Origin: Desulfogranum mediterraneum DSM 13871
GTDB taxonomy: Bacteria; Desulfobacterota; Desulfobulbia; Desulfobulbales; Desulfobulbaceae
Direction of reading: 5' to 3'
DNA: 64,000 bases
NCBI RefSeq assembly: GCF_000429965.1
Contig: NZ_AUCW01000016.1
Location: 94,677 to 158,676, forward strand
Numbering within the stretch: position 1 is the first letter of the stretch; each line of letters begins with the position of its first letter. The notes beneath the pieces are model-generated. The model was given only the letters and a program-made list of their open reading frames with translations, was not told the DNA's origin and searched no databases. Positions 33,166-41,565 of the stretch are shown piece by piece. The translations under genes and the position numbers were made by a program.

Positions 33166-33825
33166 TCAGCGCAGGTGCCAGGCCTGTTCCCAGAAATTCA
33201 GCTCACACTGGACGCTGGCTGCAAAGGCCTCCAGGGCCTCCTGCTGTGCAGATACCTCTGCTGCAGCTGCCCAGCGATTCAGGCAGGAGCTCCACTGGAG
33301 CGCCATCTCCTGGACTGCGGGGTCTGCATAGAGATCCAGCCAGAGGCGGAAGGGGTGATCGGCTGCGGCCGTTTCCGGGCGCATGGCCAGGCGTCTGCCG
33401 ACCTCGGCATAGAGGACGGTGCAGGGGGTGGCTGCAGCCAGGGCCACCAGGGGAGAGGGGTGGTGGGCGGCCTCGCTCTCCTGCCGGATGTAGGCGCTGG
33501 TCGCAGGCCCGGGCGGCTCGGGGGCCCAGCTCAGCTGGAGCGCCTTGAACAGCCCTGCCTGTATTCCCAGCTCCGCCTCTTCCGACAGGCATGCAGAGTC
33601 GGCAAAGAGGCGACGGTCGGCCGTATCGGCGGCACGCTCGGCCAGGGTACGGCAGACGCGGATATAATTTTGGAGATAGAGGCCGTCCTGGATCAGGTAG
33701 CACCGCATCTGCGCAGGGCTGAGGGTGCCGGCCGCCAGGCCCTCCACAAAGGGGTGGCTGGCCGCCTGCTCCCAGGCCGGAGCGCAGGCCGTCAGGCAGC
33801 GCTGGTAGAAGGAGGGAGGGTTCAT
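33166..33825 (-). CDS. tenA: TenA-family protein (thiaminase II-like)
   Basis: A 219-residue all-helical protein of the TenA/PqqC family. Visible features are [20 protein letters not shown] near residue 22, [15 protein letters not shown], the catalytic-type Cys in [12 protein letters not shown] near 140, and FWEQAW near the C-terminus with its Glu. TenA hydrolyses aminopyrimidine-type thiamin breakdown products in salvage. Start is uncertain: ATG 33825 gives the usual family length, and ATG 33858 would add 11 residues; neither has an ideal ribosome site. It follows the methyltransferase gene on the same strand. Confidence 0.78.
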   Translation of the reverse strand: MNPPSFYQRCLTACAPAWEQAASHPFVEGLAAGTLSPAQMRCYLIQDGLYLQNYIRVCRTLAERAADTADRRLFADSACLSEEAELGIQAGLFKALQLSWAPEPPGPATSAYIRQESEAAHHPSPLVALAAATPCTVLYAEVGRRLAMRPETAAADHPFRLWLDLYADPAVQEMALQWSSCLNRWAAAAEVSAQQEALEAFAASVQCELNFWEQAWHLR

Positions 33826-33920
33826 GTCCTTGGTTCTCGGCTTATCGCTGGTTTTCATGGAAAAGAGAGGAGGGCAGCGCAGGCTGAGCTGTTGCTGCCC
33901 TCTCCCGCTGGACAGGGGGG

Positions 33921-34622
33921 TTAGCCCTTGACCGCGCACACCGCCACATAATCACCGGACTGATATCCGGGGATGGGGTCCTCGGGGGTGGTGTCGGAAA
34001 AACAGGGATGCCTGGTCAGGGTCTGGGCATAGGAGAGATCGGAGAAACCGGCCTTGAGGGCGGCATCGATCTTGTCCTGGGTCGGCCGCCAGTTGGCGCC
34101 GCCTGCCAGTTCCACGGGGTAGGGATCGGCGGGCAAGACCCCGCGCAGCCGTTCATCGTCCCAGCTGCCGTAGGCACCGCCAAGGCGGTAGAGGATCCCG
34201 TAGGAGCTCTCCGCAGGTACATCGATCAGGAGTACCCGGCCGCCTGGTTTGAGCAGGCGATGGGCCTCGGCCACGGCCGCGTCCAGATCCCCGATATAGC
34301 CGGGCGAGCCGTTGAACATCACCGTGTCATAGATGCCGTCTGCCATGGGCATCTGCTCTGCCCCGGCCTCGGCCACGCTCATCCCCCGCTTGCGGGCGAT
34401 CTCGCCCATGGCTGCAGAGGGTTCCAGACCCTCGGTGATGGAAATATCATACTGGGACTTCAGCAGCTGTTCAAACAGACCGGTACCGCAGCCTACGCTC
34501 AGGGTCCTGCCGGGGCGCTCCCCCAGCACATGGGCCACCAGGCGGAGCTCCGACTCCAGCAGCACCTGATTCCGTTGAAACCAGGCATCGTACTGGTCTG
34601 AATAATCATCAAATGTTATCAT
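33921..34622 (-). CDS. Class I SAM-dependent methyltransferase
   Basis: A 233-residue Methyltransf_11-type enzyme. SAM motif I is [14 protein letters not shown] near residue 42, motif [18 protein letters not shown], then [19 protein letters not shown] and the post-motif [15 protein letters not shown]. The substrate is unknown. AGGAG stands seven bases before the ATG at 34622. The gene is followed by tenA, and preceded by a leader that can fold into a branched structure, so it may be under RNA-level control. Confidence 0.85.
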   Translation of the reverse strand: MITFDDYSDQYDAWFQRNQVLLESELRLVAHVLGERPGRTLSVGCGTGLFEQLLKSQYDISITEGLEPSAAMGEIARKRGMSVAEAGAEQMPMADGIYDTVMFNGSPGYIGDLDAAVAEAHRLLKPGGRVLLIDVPAESSYGILYRLGGAYGSWDDERLRGVLPADPYPVELAGGANWRPTQDKIDAALKAGFSDLSYAQTLTRHPCFSDTTPEDPIPGYQSGDYVAVCAVKG

Positions 34623-34960
34623 CTTCCAACTCCTTTGCATCCTATTAAAATTAAATCGCTTGATTGCGACGGCTCTGTCTGCTCGAGATCCGGGATGATT
34701 CCGTTTCAACCCCGTCCGGATGGTGCAGGGGCGGCGTCCCGAAGGGGGGAGGACCGCTTGGTTCAGACGGTTCCGGACTGCGGGGATGGCCCTCTAGCGG
34801 CCCTGGTTATCGCTCTCTGAACAAGGCAATACCAGTTACAAAACAGGCGGTTGGAAGTCAAGCAGCTTTTTGCTGTTGAGCGGACAATAGCCGTTTCCGA
34901 TGGTGTCCTGGTGGGGACGCAACCCAGAGGGTGCACGCCCTCAACAGGGGCCTGATCGCG
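34623..34960. other. 338-base gap upstream of the methyltransferase gene
   Basis: No protein-coding potential seen. It includes the branched RNA-like structure at 34710-34785 and, nearer the RND permease stop, a small hairpin GAGGG/CCCTC at about 34927-34942 that may end the efflux operon transcript. Confidence 0.5.
34710..34785 (-). promoter_or_regulatory. Structured leader upstream of the methyltransferase-tenA pair
   Basis: A closing stem of ten pairs is formed by CCCC-GTCCGG (34710-34719) with CCGGAC-TGC-GGGG (34773-34785; three-base bulge). It encloses smaller hairpins, ACCG (34753-34756) with CGGT (34768-34771) and TCCC (34737-34740) with GGGA (34747-34750). This three-way shape resembles a regulatory leader, but it matched no riboswitch class that I recognise. 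Confidence 0.4.
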
Positions 34961-37900
34961 TCACTCCCTGGTTTGCGGACGGAAAAGTTGGAGGATATCT
35001 TCCAGGATCAGGTAGAGCGAGGGCACCAGGATCAGGGTGATGGCCGTGGCAAAGAGGATCCCGAAGCCAAGGGAGATGGCCATGGGGATCAGGAAACGGG
35101 CCTGCCTGGAGGTCTCGAAGATGATGGGCAGCAGCCCGAAAAAGGTGGTCAGGGTGGTGAGCAGGATGGGGCGGAAGCGGATGACCGCGGCATTGATCAC
35201 CGCAGCATAGGCGGTATGGTCCTGGCACCGTTTACGGTTGGCCAGGTCAATCAGTACCAGGGCATCGTTGACCACCACCCCGGAGAGGGCCACGATTCCG
35301 AAGAAGGAGACCAGGCTGAGGGAGTAGCCCATGATCAGGTGGCCGATCACGGCCCCGACAATGCCGAAGGGGATCGCCATCATCACGATCAGCGGCTGGC
35401 TGTAGCTGCGGAAGATCACGGCCAGGAGGATGTAGACGATTAACAGCGCCACCATCATGCCCCGGCCCAGGGCGGCCAGGGAGGCCCGCCGGTCGGCCTG
35501 CTTGCCCTCAAAGGAGAAGCTGACCCCGGGATAGTGCTGACTGAGTTTGGGAAAGAGCTCTGCCTTGAGGGCCTCGACGATCAGGTCGCTCTGTTCCGGC
35601 GGGCTGACATCGGCAGTCACCTCGATCACCCGTCTGCCGTCACGCTGCTCAATGGAGGTGGGGGCCCGGTCCGGGGTGATGGTCACCACGCTGGTCAGCG
35701 GCACCTCCCCTCCTTCCGGGGTCTGGATCATCATCTGCTCCAGGGAGTCCAGCGAGCTTCGTTCTCCCAGGGGCGAACGGATCATGACCTTGACCTCGTC
35801 GCGGCCGCGTAACTGACGGAGTACCTCCCGGCCATAGTAGGAATTTCTGATCTGTCGAGCCACCCCGTCCGGGGTGAGGCCGAAGCGATAGCCCACCTGG
35901 CTGAGCTGGACGTCGAACTGTTGTTTGCCTCGCTCAAAGCCGTCCTCTATCTCACTGACCATGGGAAAGGTGGCCAGAAAGGCCACCATCCTTGCGCTGA
36001 CCTGCTCGAGGATGGCCGGGTCCCGATGCTGCACCTCTACGGTGAGGCCGGCTCCCGAACCCGGGCCCCCGAAGTTGGAGCGGAAGCGGATGGACTCCAG
36101 GCCCGGCAGGGGACCGGTCTGCTCCTGCCAGAGGCGGGTGAAGTCGCGGGTGGACAGGGGGCGGACATGGGGGGGCGTCAGGTAGACCTTGACCCAGCCC
36201 GAGTTATCGTTGAACGAGGCCTGGATCCCCTGGACCAGGGTGTCGTCGCCATGTCGGGCTGTGACCTCCTGTGCGGCCCGGACCAGAAGGGTCAGGGTGG
36301 CCTGGGTCTTTTCCACGGGCATGCCTATGGGCAGGCTAAAGGAGACAAAGGATCGGTCAGACTCCACCCGGGGGAACATGGTCATGCCCATGCGCCCGCT
36401 CTGGATCAGGGCTGCACTGAGCAGCAGGATGGTCAAGCCCAGGGCGGTGCTGACATAGCGGTAACGCATGGCCAGGACCATCATGGGGGTAAAGGCCGTC
36501 TTGATCAGGCGGCTGAGGGCTGTACTGATACGGGCCTGGAAGCGTGTCAGGATGGTGCCGATTTTTCCAGGCAGGGCGCGCTGCCGGCCCAGATGGGCAG
36601 GCAGGACAAAGAGGGCCTCGATCAGAGAGATCATAAAGACCAGGGCCACCACCACCGGGATGGCCCGAAAGATCTTGCCCATGGTGCCCGGCACAAAGTA
36701 GAGCGGCATGAAGGTGACGATGTTGGTCAGCACCGCAAAGGTCACCGGTGCGGCCATCTCCCGGGCACCCAGGATGGCGGCATCCAGGATGGCGTGGCCC
36801 TGCTGGCGCAGACGGTAGACGTTTTCGCCGATGATGATGGTGTCATCCACCACGATCCCCAGGGAGACGATAAAGGCGAACAGGGAGACCATGTTCACCG
36901 AGACCTGAAAAAAGGGGAGAAAGAGCAGGGAGCCGAGAAAGGAGACCGGGATGCCCATGGTCACCCAGAAGGCCAGGCGGGGCTCCAGGAAGAGTCCCAA
37001 GAGGAGAAAGACCAGCACCAGCCCCAGGTAGCCGTTTTTGAGCAACAGGTTGAGCCGTTGCTGGTAGATCAGGGAGCGGTCGTTGACGATGTCCAGTTCC
37101 AGTCCCTCGGCCAGGGTGGGGCCCAGGTCGCGGATATGGTTACGCACCGCCCTGGAGATCTCGATGGGCCCCTGTTCGCCCACCCGGAAGACCTCTATCC
37201 CCAGGGCCGGTTTGCCGTTGTAGCGCATGGCCGTGTCCGTATCTGCAAAACCGTCACGGATCGTGGCCAGCTCACCCAGGAGCAGCTGGCCGCCATCTTT
37301 GCTGGTGATGATCGGGATGGCGGCAAATTCCCGGCCCAGATCCCGTCGTTCCTTCATCTGCAGCTGGATCTGGCCGCCTTTGGTCTTGACCGTGCCTCCG
37401 GGGAGATCCAGGGAGGCGCTGCGGACCCGTCGGGCCAGCTCCTGGAGGCTGAGGCCATGGGCGCGCAGGGTCTGGCGGCTGACCTCGATGGCGATCTCCC
37501 GGGGACGATCCCCCTGGATCTCCAGCTGAGCGATCAGGGGGTCCTGCTGGAGCTGGTCGCGGAGCGCTTCTGCAGACTGTTTCAGGATCTCGTCCCCCAG
37601 CTCTCCGGAGAGGATGACGGTGATGACCGAGCGGCGCCTGGTGGGCACCCTGACCAGGGGCTCTTCGGCATCCTCAGGGAAGGCGTCGATCCGATCCACC
37701 TCCTTGGTGATATCGATGGCCAGTTGCTGGAGGTCGGTATCGATCAGGGCCTCGACAATGATCGTCCCCCGGCCCTCCAGCGCAGAGCTGTAGACCTGTG
37801 CGATCCCTTCCAGGGAAGAGATCGCCTCTTCCACGGGCAGAATGATGCCGTCCACGACCTCTTCGGCGCTGGCCCCCGGGTAGGCGACGCTGATCCGGAC

Positions 37901-38086
37901 CTCGTCGCGTTGAAATTCCGGAAAGACCTCCTGTCGGATCTGGCTCCCCCAGTAGAGGCCGCCGAGAAGGAAGAAGAGCATCAGGATGTTGGCGGCAACC
38001 GGGTTGGTGGCCATCCAGTGGATGGCGCCCTGGCCGGGCACCCCTGGTCGAGTCTTTACGGGATTGGTTCCAGGCTCCAGCTTCAT
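34961..38086 (-). CDS. RND efflux transporter permease (AcrB/MexB-like superfamily)
   Basis: A 1041-residue inner-membrane RND pump. Twelve TM helices flank two large periplasmic loops; NPVAANILMLFFLLGGLYWG is TM1 and IVVDDTIIIGENVYRLRQQ near residue 408 carries the paired acidic residues of TM4 used in proton relay. VFLLLGLFLEPRLAFWVTMGI and the C-terminal VNDALVLIDLANRKRC are conserved. The relatively low similarity in the docking loops points to a multidrug or heavy-metal/solvent exporter, and the substrate is unknown. It follows the adaptor gene by three bases and forms a tripartite system with it and the TolC-like gene. Confidence 0.92.
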   Translation of the reverse strand: MKLEPGTNPVKTRPGVPGQGAIHWMATNPVAANILMLFFLLGGLYWGSQIRQEVFPEFQRDEVRISVAYPGASAEEVVDGIILPVEEAISSLEGIAQVYSSALEGRGTIIVEALIDTDLQQLAIDITKEVDRIDAFPEDAEEPLVRVPTRRRSVITVILSGELGDEILKQSAEALRDQLQQDPLIAQLEIQGDRPREIAIEVSRQTLRAHGLSLQELARRVRSASLDLPGGTVKTKGGQIQLQMKERRDLGREFAAIPIITSKDGGQLLLGELATIRDGFADTDTAMRYNGKPALGIEVFRVGEQGPIEISRAVRNHIRDLGPTLAEGLELDIVNDRSLIYQQRLNLLLKNGYLGLVLVFLLLGLFLEPRLAFWVTMGIPVSFLGSLLFLPFFQVSVNMVSLFAFIVSLGIVVDDTIIIGENVYRLRQQGHAILDAAILGAREMAAPVTFAVLTNIVTFMPLYFVPGTMGKIFRAIPVVVALVFMISLIEALFVLPAHLGRQRALPGKIGTILTRFQARISTALSRLIKTAFTPMMVLAMRYRYVSTALGLTILLLSAALIQSGRMGMTMFPRVESDRSFVSFSLPIGMPVEKTQATLTLLVRAAQEVTARHGDDTLVQGIQASFNDNSGWVKVYLTPPHVRPLSTRDFTRLWQEQTGPLPGLESIRFRSNFGGPGSGAGLTVEVQHRDPAILEQVSARMVAFLATFPMVSEIEDGFERGKQQFDVQLSQVGYRFGLTPDGVARQIRNSYYGREVLRQLRGRDEVKVMIRSPLGERSSLDSLEQMMIQTPEGGEVPLTSVVTITPDRAPTSIEQRDGRRVIEVTADVSPPEQSDLIVEALKAELFPKLSQHYPGVSFSFEGKQADRRASLAALGRGMMVALLIVYILLAVIFRSYSQPLIVMMAIPFGIVGAVIGHLIMGYSLSLVSFFGIVALSGVVVNDALVLIDLANRKRCQDHTAYAAVINAAVIRFRPILLTTLTTFFGLLPIIFETSRQARFLIPMAISLGFGILFATAITLILVPSLYLILEDILQLFRPQTRE

Positions 38087-38089
38087 GGC

Positions 38090-39316
38090 TCAGGGCTCCA
38101 GGGCGAGTTCCATGCCGGGGATCGGTGCGCTCAGGGGCGAGGTGATCACCAGCTCGCCGTTCTCCAGCCCCTGGGCCACATAGGCCAGGTCGCCGTTGAG
38201 CCAGGCAACGTTTACGGTTCGGATCTCCAGGGTCTGGTCAGGGGTGGCAATGAGGAGGGTGTCCGGGCCATGGAGGGCGCCTCGCGGGATAGGGAAGACA
38301 TTCTCCAGGGGCAGGGCGGGAATCCGGACCGAGACCGTTGAGCCCAGCAGCAGGGGGGCCTGGCCCGCGTCTGCGGCCAGGGGCTGGTCCACCTCGATCA
38401 GGAGTCGTGCCAGCAGGCCATCGGGGTCCACCTCGCCCAGAAGGCGGATGAGCTGCCCCCGACGGGGGGGCCTGCCCTGTTGATCGCCGAGGCCTTGGAT
38501 CAGCACCTCTGCACCTGGCTGACCAGGGGAGGGGAGCTGAATCTTGGCCAGTTGCTCCTGGGGCAGGGTGACCCGTACCCAGTAGTGATCGGTCCCGACC
38601 AGGGTGGCGATGACGCTCTGGCGGTTGAGCTGTGCCCCCAGGGCCACCTGCTTTTCCAGGACCAGGCCGTTAAAGGGGGCAACAAGGCTGGTGCGTTCCA
38701 GGTCCAGCTCTGCCAGTGCGACTTCGGTACGGGCGGTGGCTTCGGCTGCCCTGGCCTTGGCCAGCTGGGGCTCACGCAGGGCCAGGTCCAGGGGGGCCTT
38801 GCTCAGATCGGTCTCTGAGAGCTGCTGGATGAGCTGGTACTCCCGACGGGCCACGGCCTGACTGCCCTGCTCCAGGCGCAGGTCCATGCTGGCCTGTTCC
38901 AACTGGTTGCGGCGCCGGGCACGGGCCAGCTGATACTCGCGGTCATCGAGTCTGAGGACCAGCTCCCCCTTGCGGAGGCGGCCGCCCGGGATCAGCTTGG
39001 GGTTGAGCCAGAGCACGGTTCCGGAGATGGCCGGTGCCAGGGAGAGGCGGCGGGAGCTGAGGACCGTGCCCAGGGTGGTCAGCTCCGGGGTCAGGGTCGT
39101 TGCCCGGACCTCCTGGACCGCCACCGGGGTCTGCCGGCGGGGCGGGGGGCTGCGCCTGGCCTTGGGGCTGCTGTGGAGGATGGCCCAGGCCGCGACCAGG
39201 CCGGCCAGGAGTACGAGCACCACCAGGGCGGCGGCGAGCAGACGCTGTCCACCTGTCCGTCTGGGTGTGGGGGTGTCCGGCTGGACAGGGGGCGATGGGG
39301 CGAGATTGTCTTTCAA
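38090..39316 (-). CDS. RND efflux periplasmic adaptor (membrane fusion protein)
   Basis: A 408-residue adaptor. A single TM/signal segment is at about 28-46 (LLAAALVVLVLLAGLVAAW). A barrel-sandwich hybrid domain (LSLAPAISGTVLWLNPKLIPG), a coiled-coil hairpin of about 130 residues (LARARRRNQLEQASMDL) and a beta-barrel plus membrane-proximal domain follow. It bridges the permease and the outer-membrane channel. The start is TTG at 39316 since no ATG or better start lies before the TM segment. It lies between the outer-membrane gene (24 bases) and the permease gene (3 bases). Confidence 0.88.
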   Translation of the reverse strand: MKDNLAPSPPVQPDTPTPRRTGGQRLLAAALVVLVLLAGLVAAWAILHSSPKARRSPPPRRQTPVAVQEVRATTLTPELTTLGTVLSSRRLSLAPAISGTVLWLNPKLIPGGRLRKGELVLRLDDREYQLARARRRNQLEQASMDLRLEQGSQAVARREYQLIQQLSETDLSKAPLDLALREPQLAKARAAEATARTEVALAELDLERTSLVAPFNGLVLEKQVALGAQLNRQSVIATLVGTDHYWVRVTLPQEQLAKIQLPSPGQPGAEVLIQGLGDQQGRPPRRGQLIRLLGEVDPDGLLARLLIEVDQPLAADAGQAPLLLGSTVSVRIPALPLENVFPIPRGALHGPDTLLIATPDQTLEIRTVNVAWLNGDLAYVAQGLENGELVITSPLSAPIPGMELALEP

Positions 39317-39340
39317 GGTATAGCTCGTTGTTTCATATGG

Positions 39341-40768
39341 TTAGTGGTCGGGTGTCCCTGGGCGGGCGGTGGAGATGGACATGGACGGGTCCGGGGAGAG
39401 GCTGTCTGTCCAGGTGCCCCCCAGGGCCCTGTGCAGGGCCACCCTGGCCAAAAGGAGATTTCTTTGAGCGATGATCAGCTCCTGCTGGGCCGCGATCAGG
39501 TTGATCTGCTCCCGGAGTACCGGCTGATAGTCGTTGAGGCCGTTGAGGTAGCGCCAGGTGGCCTCCCGGTAGGCCATCTTGGTGAGGCTGATCTGTTGCT
39601 CTACGTTGGCAATGGTTTTCCGCTGCTGCTGTTCCAGGACCAGGGCATCTTCCACCTCCTGGATGGCCCGGAGCACCGAGAGCCGATAGGCGGCCAGGAG
39701 CTCTTCGGCCTGGCCCCGGGCCCGCTCTATCTCGGCCTCCCTGCTCCCCCCGTCAAAAAGCGGGGCCGTGAAGCCCGCAGCCAGGCGGAGCAGCCAGCTG
39801 TCCAGGAGCGACTCCAGCACGCCTGCATTGGAGGAGAATTCACCGTTGAGACGGAGACGGGGCAGTCGATCAGCCCGGGCAGCGGCGATGCTCCAGTTCG
39901 CCCCCCGGAGCTGCAGCCCTGCTGCCCGGATATCCGGCCGCTGGCTCAGCAAGTCGGCCGGGATCCCTCCGGGCGGGGTGGGCGAGACCTCCGGAAAGCT
40001 AGCCTGTTGGGCCTTGATGGCAGCCTCCGGAGGACGGCCGCTGAGCACCGAGAGTTGGTGGAGGGCGGTCTGCTCTCGACCCTGGGCAGTGATCAGACCG
40101 CCCTTGATCCGGGCAATGGTCTGGTTCTGCTGGTAGAGGTCCAGGGCACTGGCCTGGGCCGTTGAAAATCGATATTCGATCAGTTCCAGGAGCTGTTGGT
40201 TCAGTCCCAGTTGTTCCCTGAGCTGGGCCCCCTGGCGGCGACTGCTGATCAGTTCCAGCCAGGTCTCGGCAATTTGACCGCTGAGGCTGAGGGCTGCGCT
40301 GGAGACATCCGCCCGCCTGGCCTGGACATCCAGCTTTGCCTTGCGCTCCAGAGCGTGGAGTCGTCCCCAGAGATCGAGTTCATAGCCGGCACTCAGGCCC
40401 AGGGAGAAGTCATCCCGGCCTCGATCCTGCTGGTCACTGCCACCTGTACGATTATGGGCGGCTCCGGCGCTGGCGTCGAGTGACGGCAACAGCTCGGCCT
40501 CGCTCTTGCGGGCCAGGGCCCTGGCCTGGCTCAGTCGGGCCCAGGCCTGGTGGAGGGAAAAGTTGTGTTGCAGGCCGCTGCTGATCAGCCGGTTGAGCTC
40601 GGGGTTGTTGAAGCTCTGCCACCAGGGCACGGTCTCAGGATAGTCCCTGGTGTAGAGCTGGTAGTCCGCCGGGACCAGACCTGCCGCCGGTTGGTTGAGG
40701 GCTTGGTGAAATGGGGTGCAACTGCCGAGCAGGCAGCTGAGGAGCAGGAGAAAATAACGTGTATACAT
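39341..40768 (-). CDS. TolC/OprM-like outer-membrane efflux lipoprotein
   Basis: A 475-residue outer-membrane factor (NodT/OprM type). The lipoprotein signal MYTRYFLLLLSCLLGSC ends in a lipobox Cys at residue 17. Two OEP repeats are visible: LSGQIAETWLELISSRRQGA in the first, and DRLPRLRLNGEFSSNAGVLE and AIQEVEDALVLEQQ in the second. PADLLSQRPDIRAAGLQLRG is the family motif between them. It is the outer-membrane channel of the downstream RND system. ATG 40768 is chosen because it puts the lipobox at the proper distance. Confidence 0.92.
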   Translation of the reverse strand: MYTRYFLLLLSCLLGSCTPFHQALNQPAAGLVPADYQLYTRDYPETVPWWQSFNNPELNRLISSGLQHNFSLHQAWARLSQARALARKSEAELLPSLDASAGAAHNRTGGSDQQDRGRDDFSLGLSAGYELDLWGRLHALERKAKLDVQARRADVSSAALSLSGQIAETWLELISSRRQGAQLREQLGLNQQLLELIEYRFSTAQASALDLYQQNQTIARIKGGLITAQGREQTALHQLSVLSGRPPEAAIKAQQASFPEVSPTPPGGIPADLLSQRPDIRAAGLQLRGANWSIAAARADRLPRLRLNGEFSSNAGVLESLLDSWLLRLAAGFTAPLFDGGSREAEIERARGQAEELLAAYRLSVLRAIQEVEDALVLEQQQRKTIANVEQQISLTKMAYREATWRYLNGLNDYQPVLREQINLIAAQQELIIAQRNLLLARVALHRALGGTWTDSLSPDPSMSISTARPGTPDH

Positions 40769-40887
40769 GCTATTGCAGAGAGGTTCCGTCATTTGATGAT
40801 TGACAAAAAAGGCTGTATACGATTGACTAAGCAGTTGCTGCCCCAAACATGTATCACCTGGGCACTGAGGTTCCCTATCCCGCTCAG

Positions 40888-40903
40888 GTTAAAATATTTT
40901 AAC
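40888..40903. promoter_or_regulatory. Perfect 16-bp palindrome GTTAAAATATTTTAAC
   Basis: It lies in the divergent region between the RND efflux operon (start 40768) and the HsdR_N-domain gene (start 40987). A perfect dyad this AT-rich in a 60 % GC setting is likely an operator for a repressor, possibly of the efflux operon. No regulator gene is adjacent. Confidence 0.5.
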
Positions 40904-40986
40904 AGAGCAGCTGGGAGATAGCAATTGGCAAAGGGGCGGCGCTCCCGGCGATGAGCCGCAGTGTACTGTTTTCCAGGGAGCATACT

Positions 40987-41565
40987 ATGATTGATACCTC
41001 CGGACATCACCTCGTCTATGGTGTACTCCACGATTATCTGAGCGGTGAAGAACTGGTGGATACCGATGATGAACGTATTCGTCAGGATCTGGCCAGGATG
41101 CTGGTCGAGGACCTGGGCTATGAGCGTTCGGCCCTGGAACCGCGCCTGAAGATTATCTCTGATTTCAACGGAAAGCAGGTGGAGAGCCTGGTCGAACTGG
41201 CAGTACGGGTCAAGGGCAGGCGCTTGTTTATCCTCCGCTATGGTCCCGGCTCGCTGGTGACCAGAGAGCAGGCCGCCATTGCTGCGGCCAGGATTCTTGA
41301 ACCAGACTATCGCATCCCCCTGGCTGTGGTCACCAATGGACGAGACGCCGAACTACTTGATACCCGGACCGGTAAGGTCCTGGGAACCGGCATGGCCTCT
41401 ATTCCGGATCGACTTCAGGCCGAGACCCTGTGTCAGGAGTATCCATTCGAACCCTACCTGGATGGCAAACAACGTGAAAGGGCATTGCGGATTTTAAACG
41501 TCTTTGACGAGGAAATCTGCTGTGCGGACAGTAAGTGTAAGCATAATGGAACCAACAATGAGTGA
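40987..41565 (+). CDS. HsdR_N-domain (type I restriction enzyme R N-terminal-like) protein
   Basis: A 192-residue protein resembling the HsdR N-terminal nuclease-like domain. Core features: RIRQDLARMLVEDLGYERS, PRLKIISDFNGKQVESLVEL (an acidic plus Q-x-E PD-(D/E)xK-type strand), RRLFILRYGPGSLVTREQAA and VVTNGRDAELLDTRTGKVLG. Orphan proteins of this kind, about 180-200 residues, are common in deltaproteobacteria next to unrelated genes, and their role is unknown. The PD-(D/E)xK residues look imperfect, so nuclease activity is doubtful. The C-terminus (CCADSKCKH) has three cysteines. ATG 40987 follows AGGGAG and its 3' end overlaps the DAHP synthase start. Confidence 0.7.
   Translation: MIDTSGHHLVYGVLHDYLSGEELVDTDDERIRQDLARMLVEDLGYERSALEPRLKIISDFNGKQVESLVELAVRVKGRRLFILRYGPGSLVTREQAAIAAARILEPDYRIPLAVVTNGRDAELLDTRTGKVLGTGMASIPDRLQAETLCQEYPFEPYLDGKQRERALRILNVFDEEICCADSKCKHNGTNNE

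Noticed and set aside
34623..34960. TPP riboswitch upstream of the methyltransferase-tenA pair
   Set aside because: The conserved CTGAGA and the GACCTGA-type core of the THI element were not found on the minus strand.
35921..38341. 806-residue plus-strand frame opposite the RND permease
   Set aside because: Antisense of a conserved RND gene and low-complexity Gly/Asp/Gln-rich translation.
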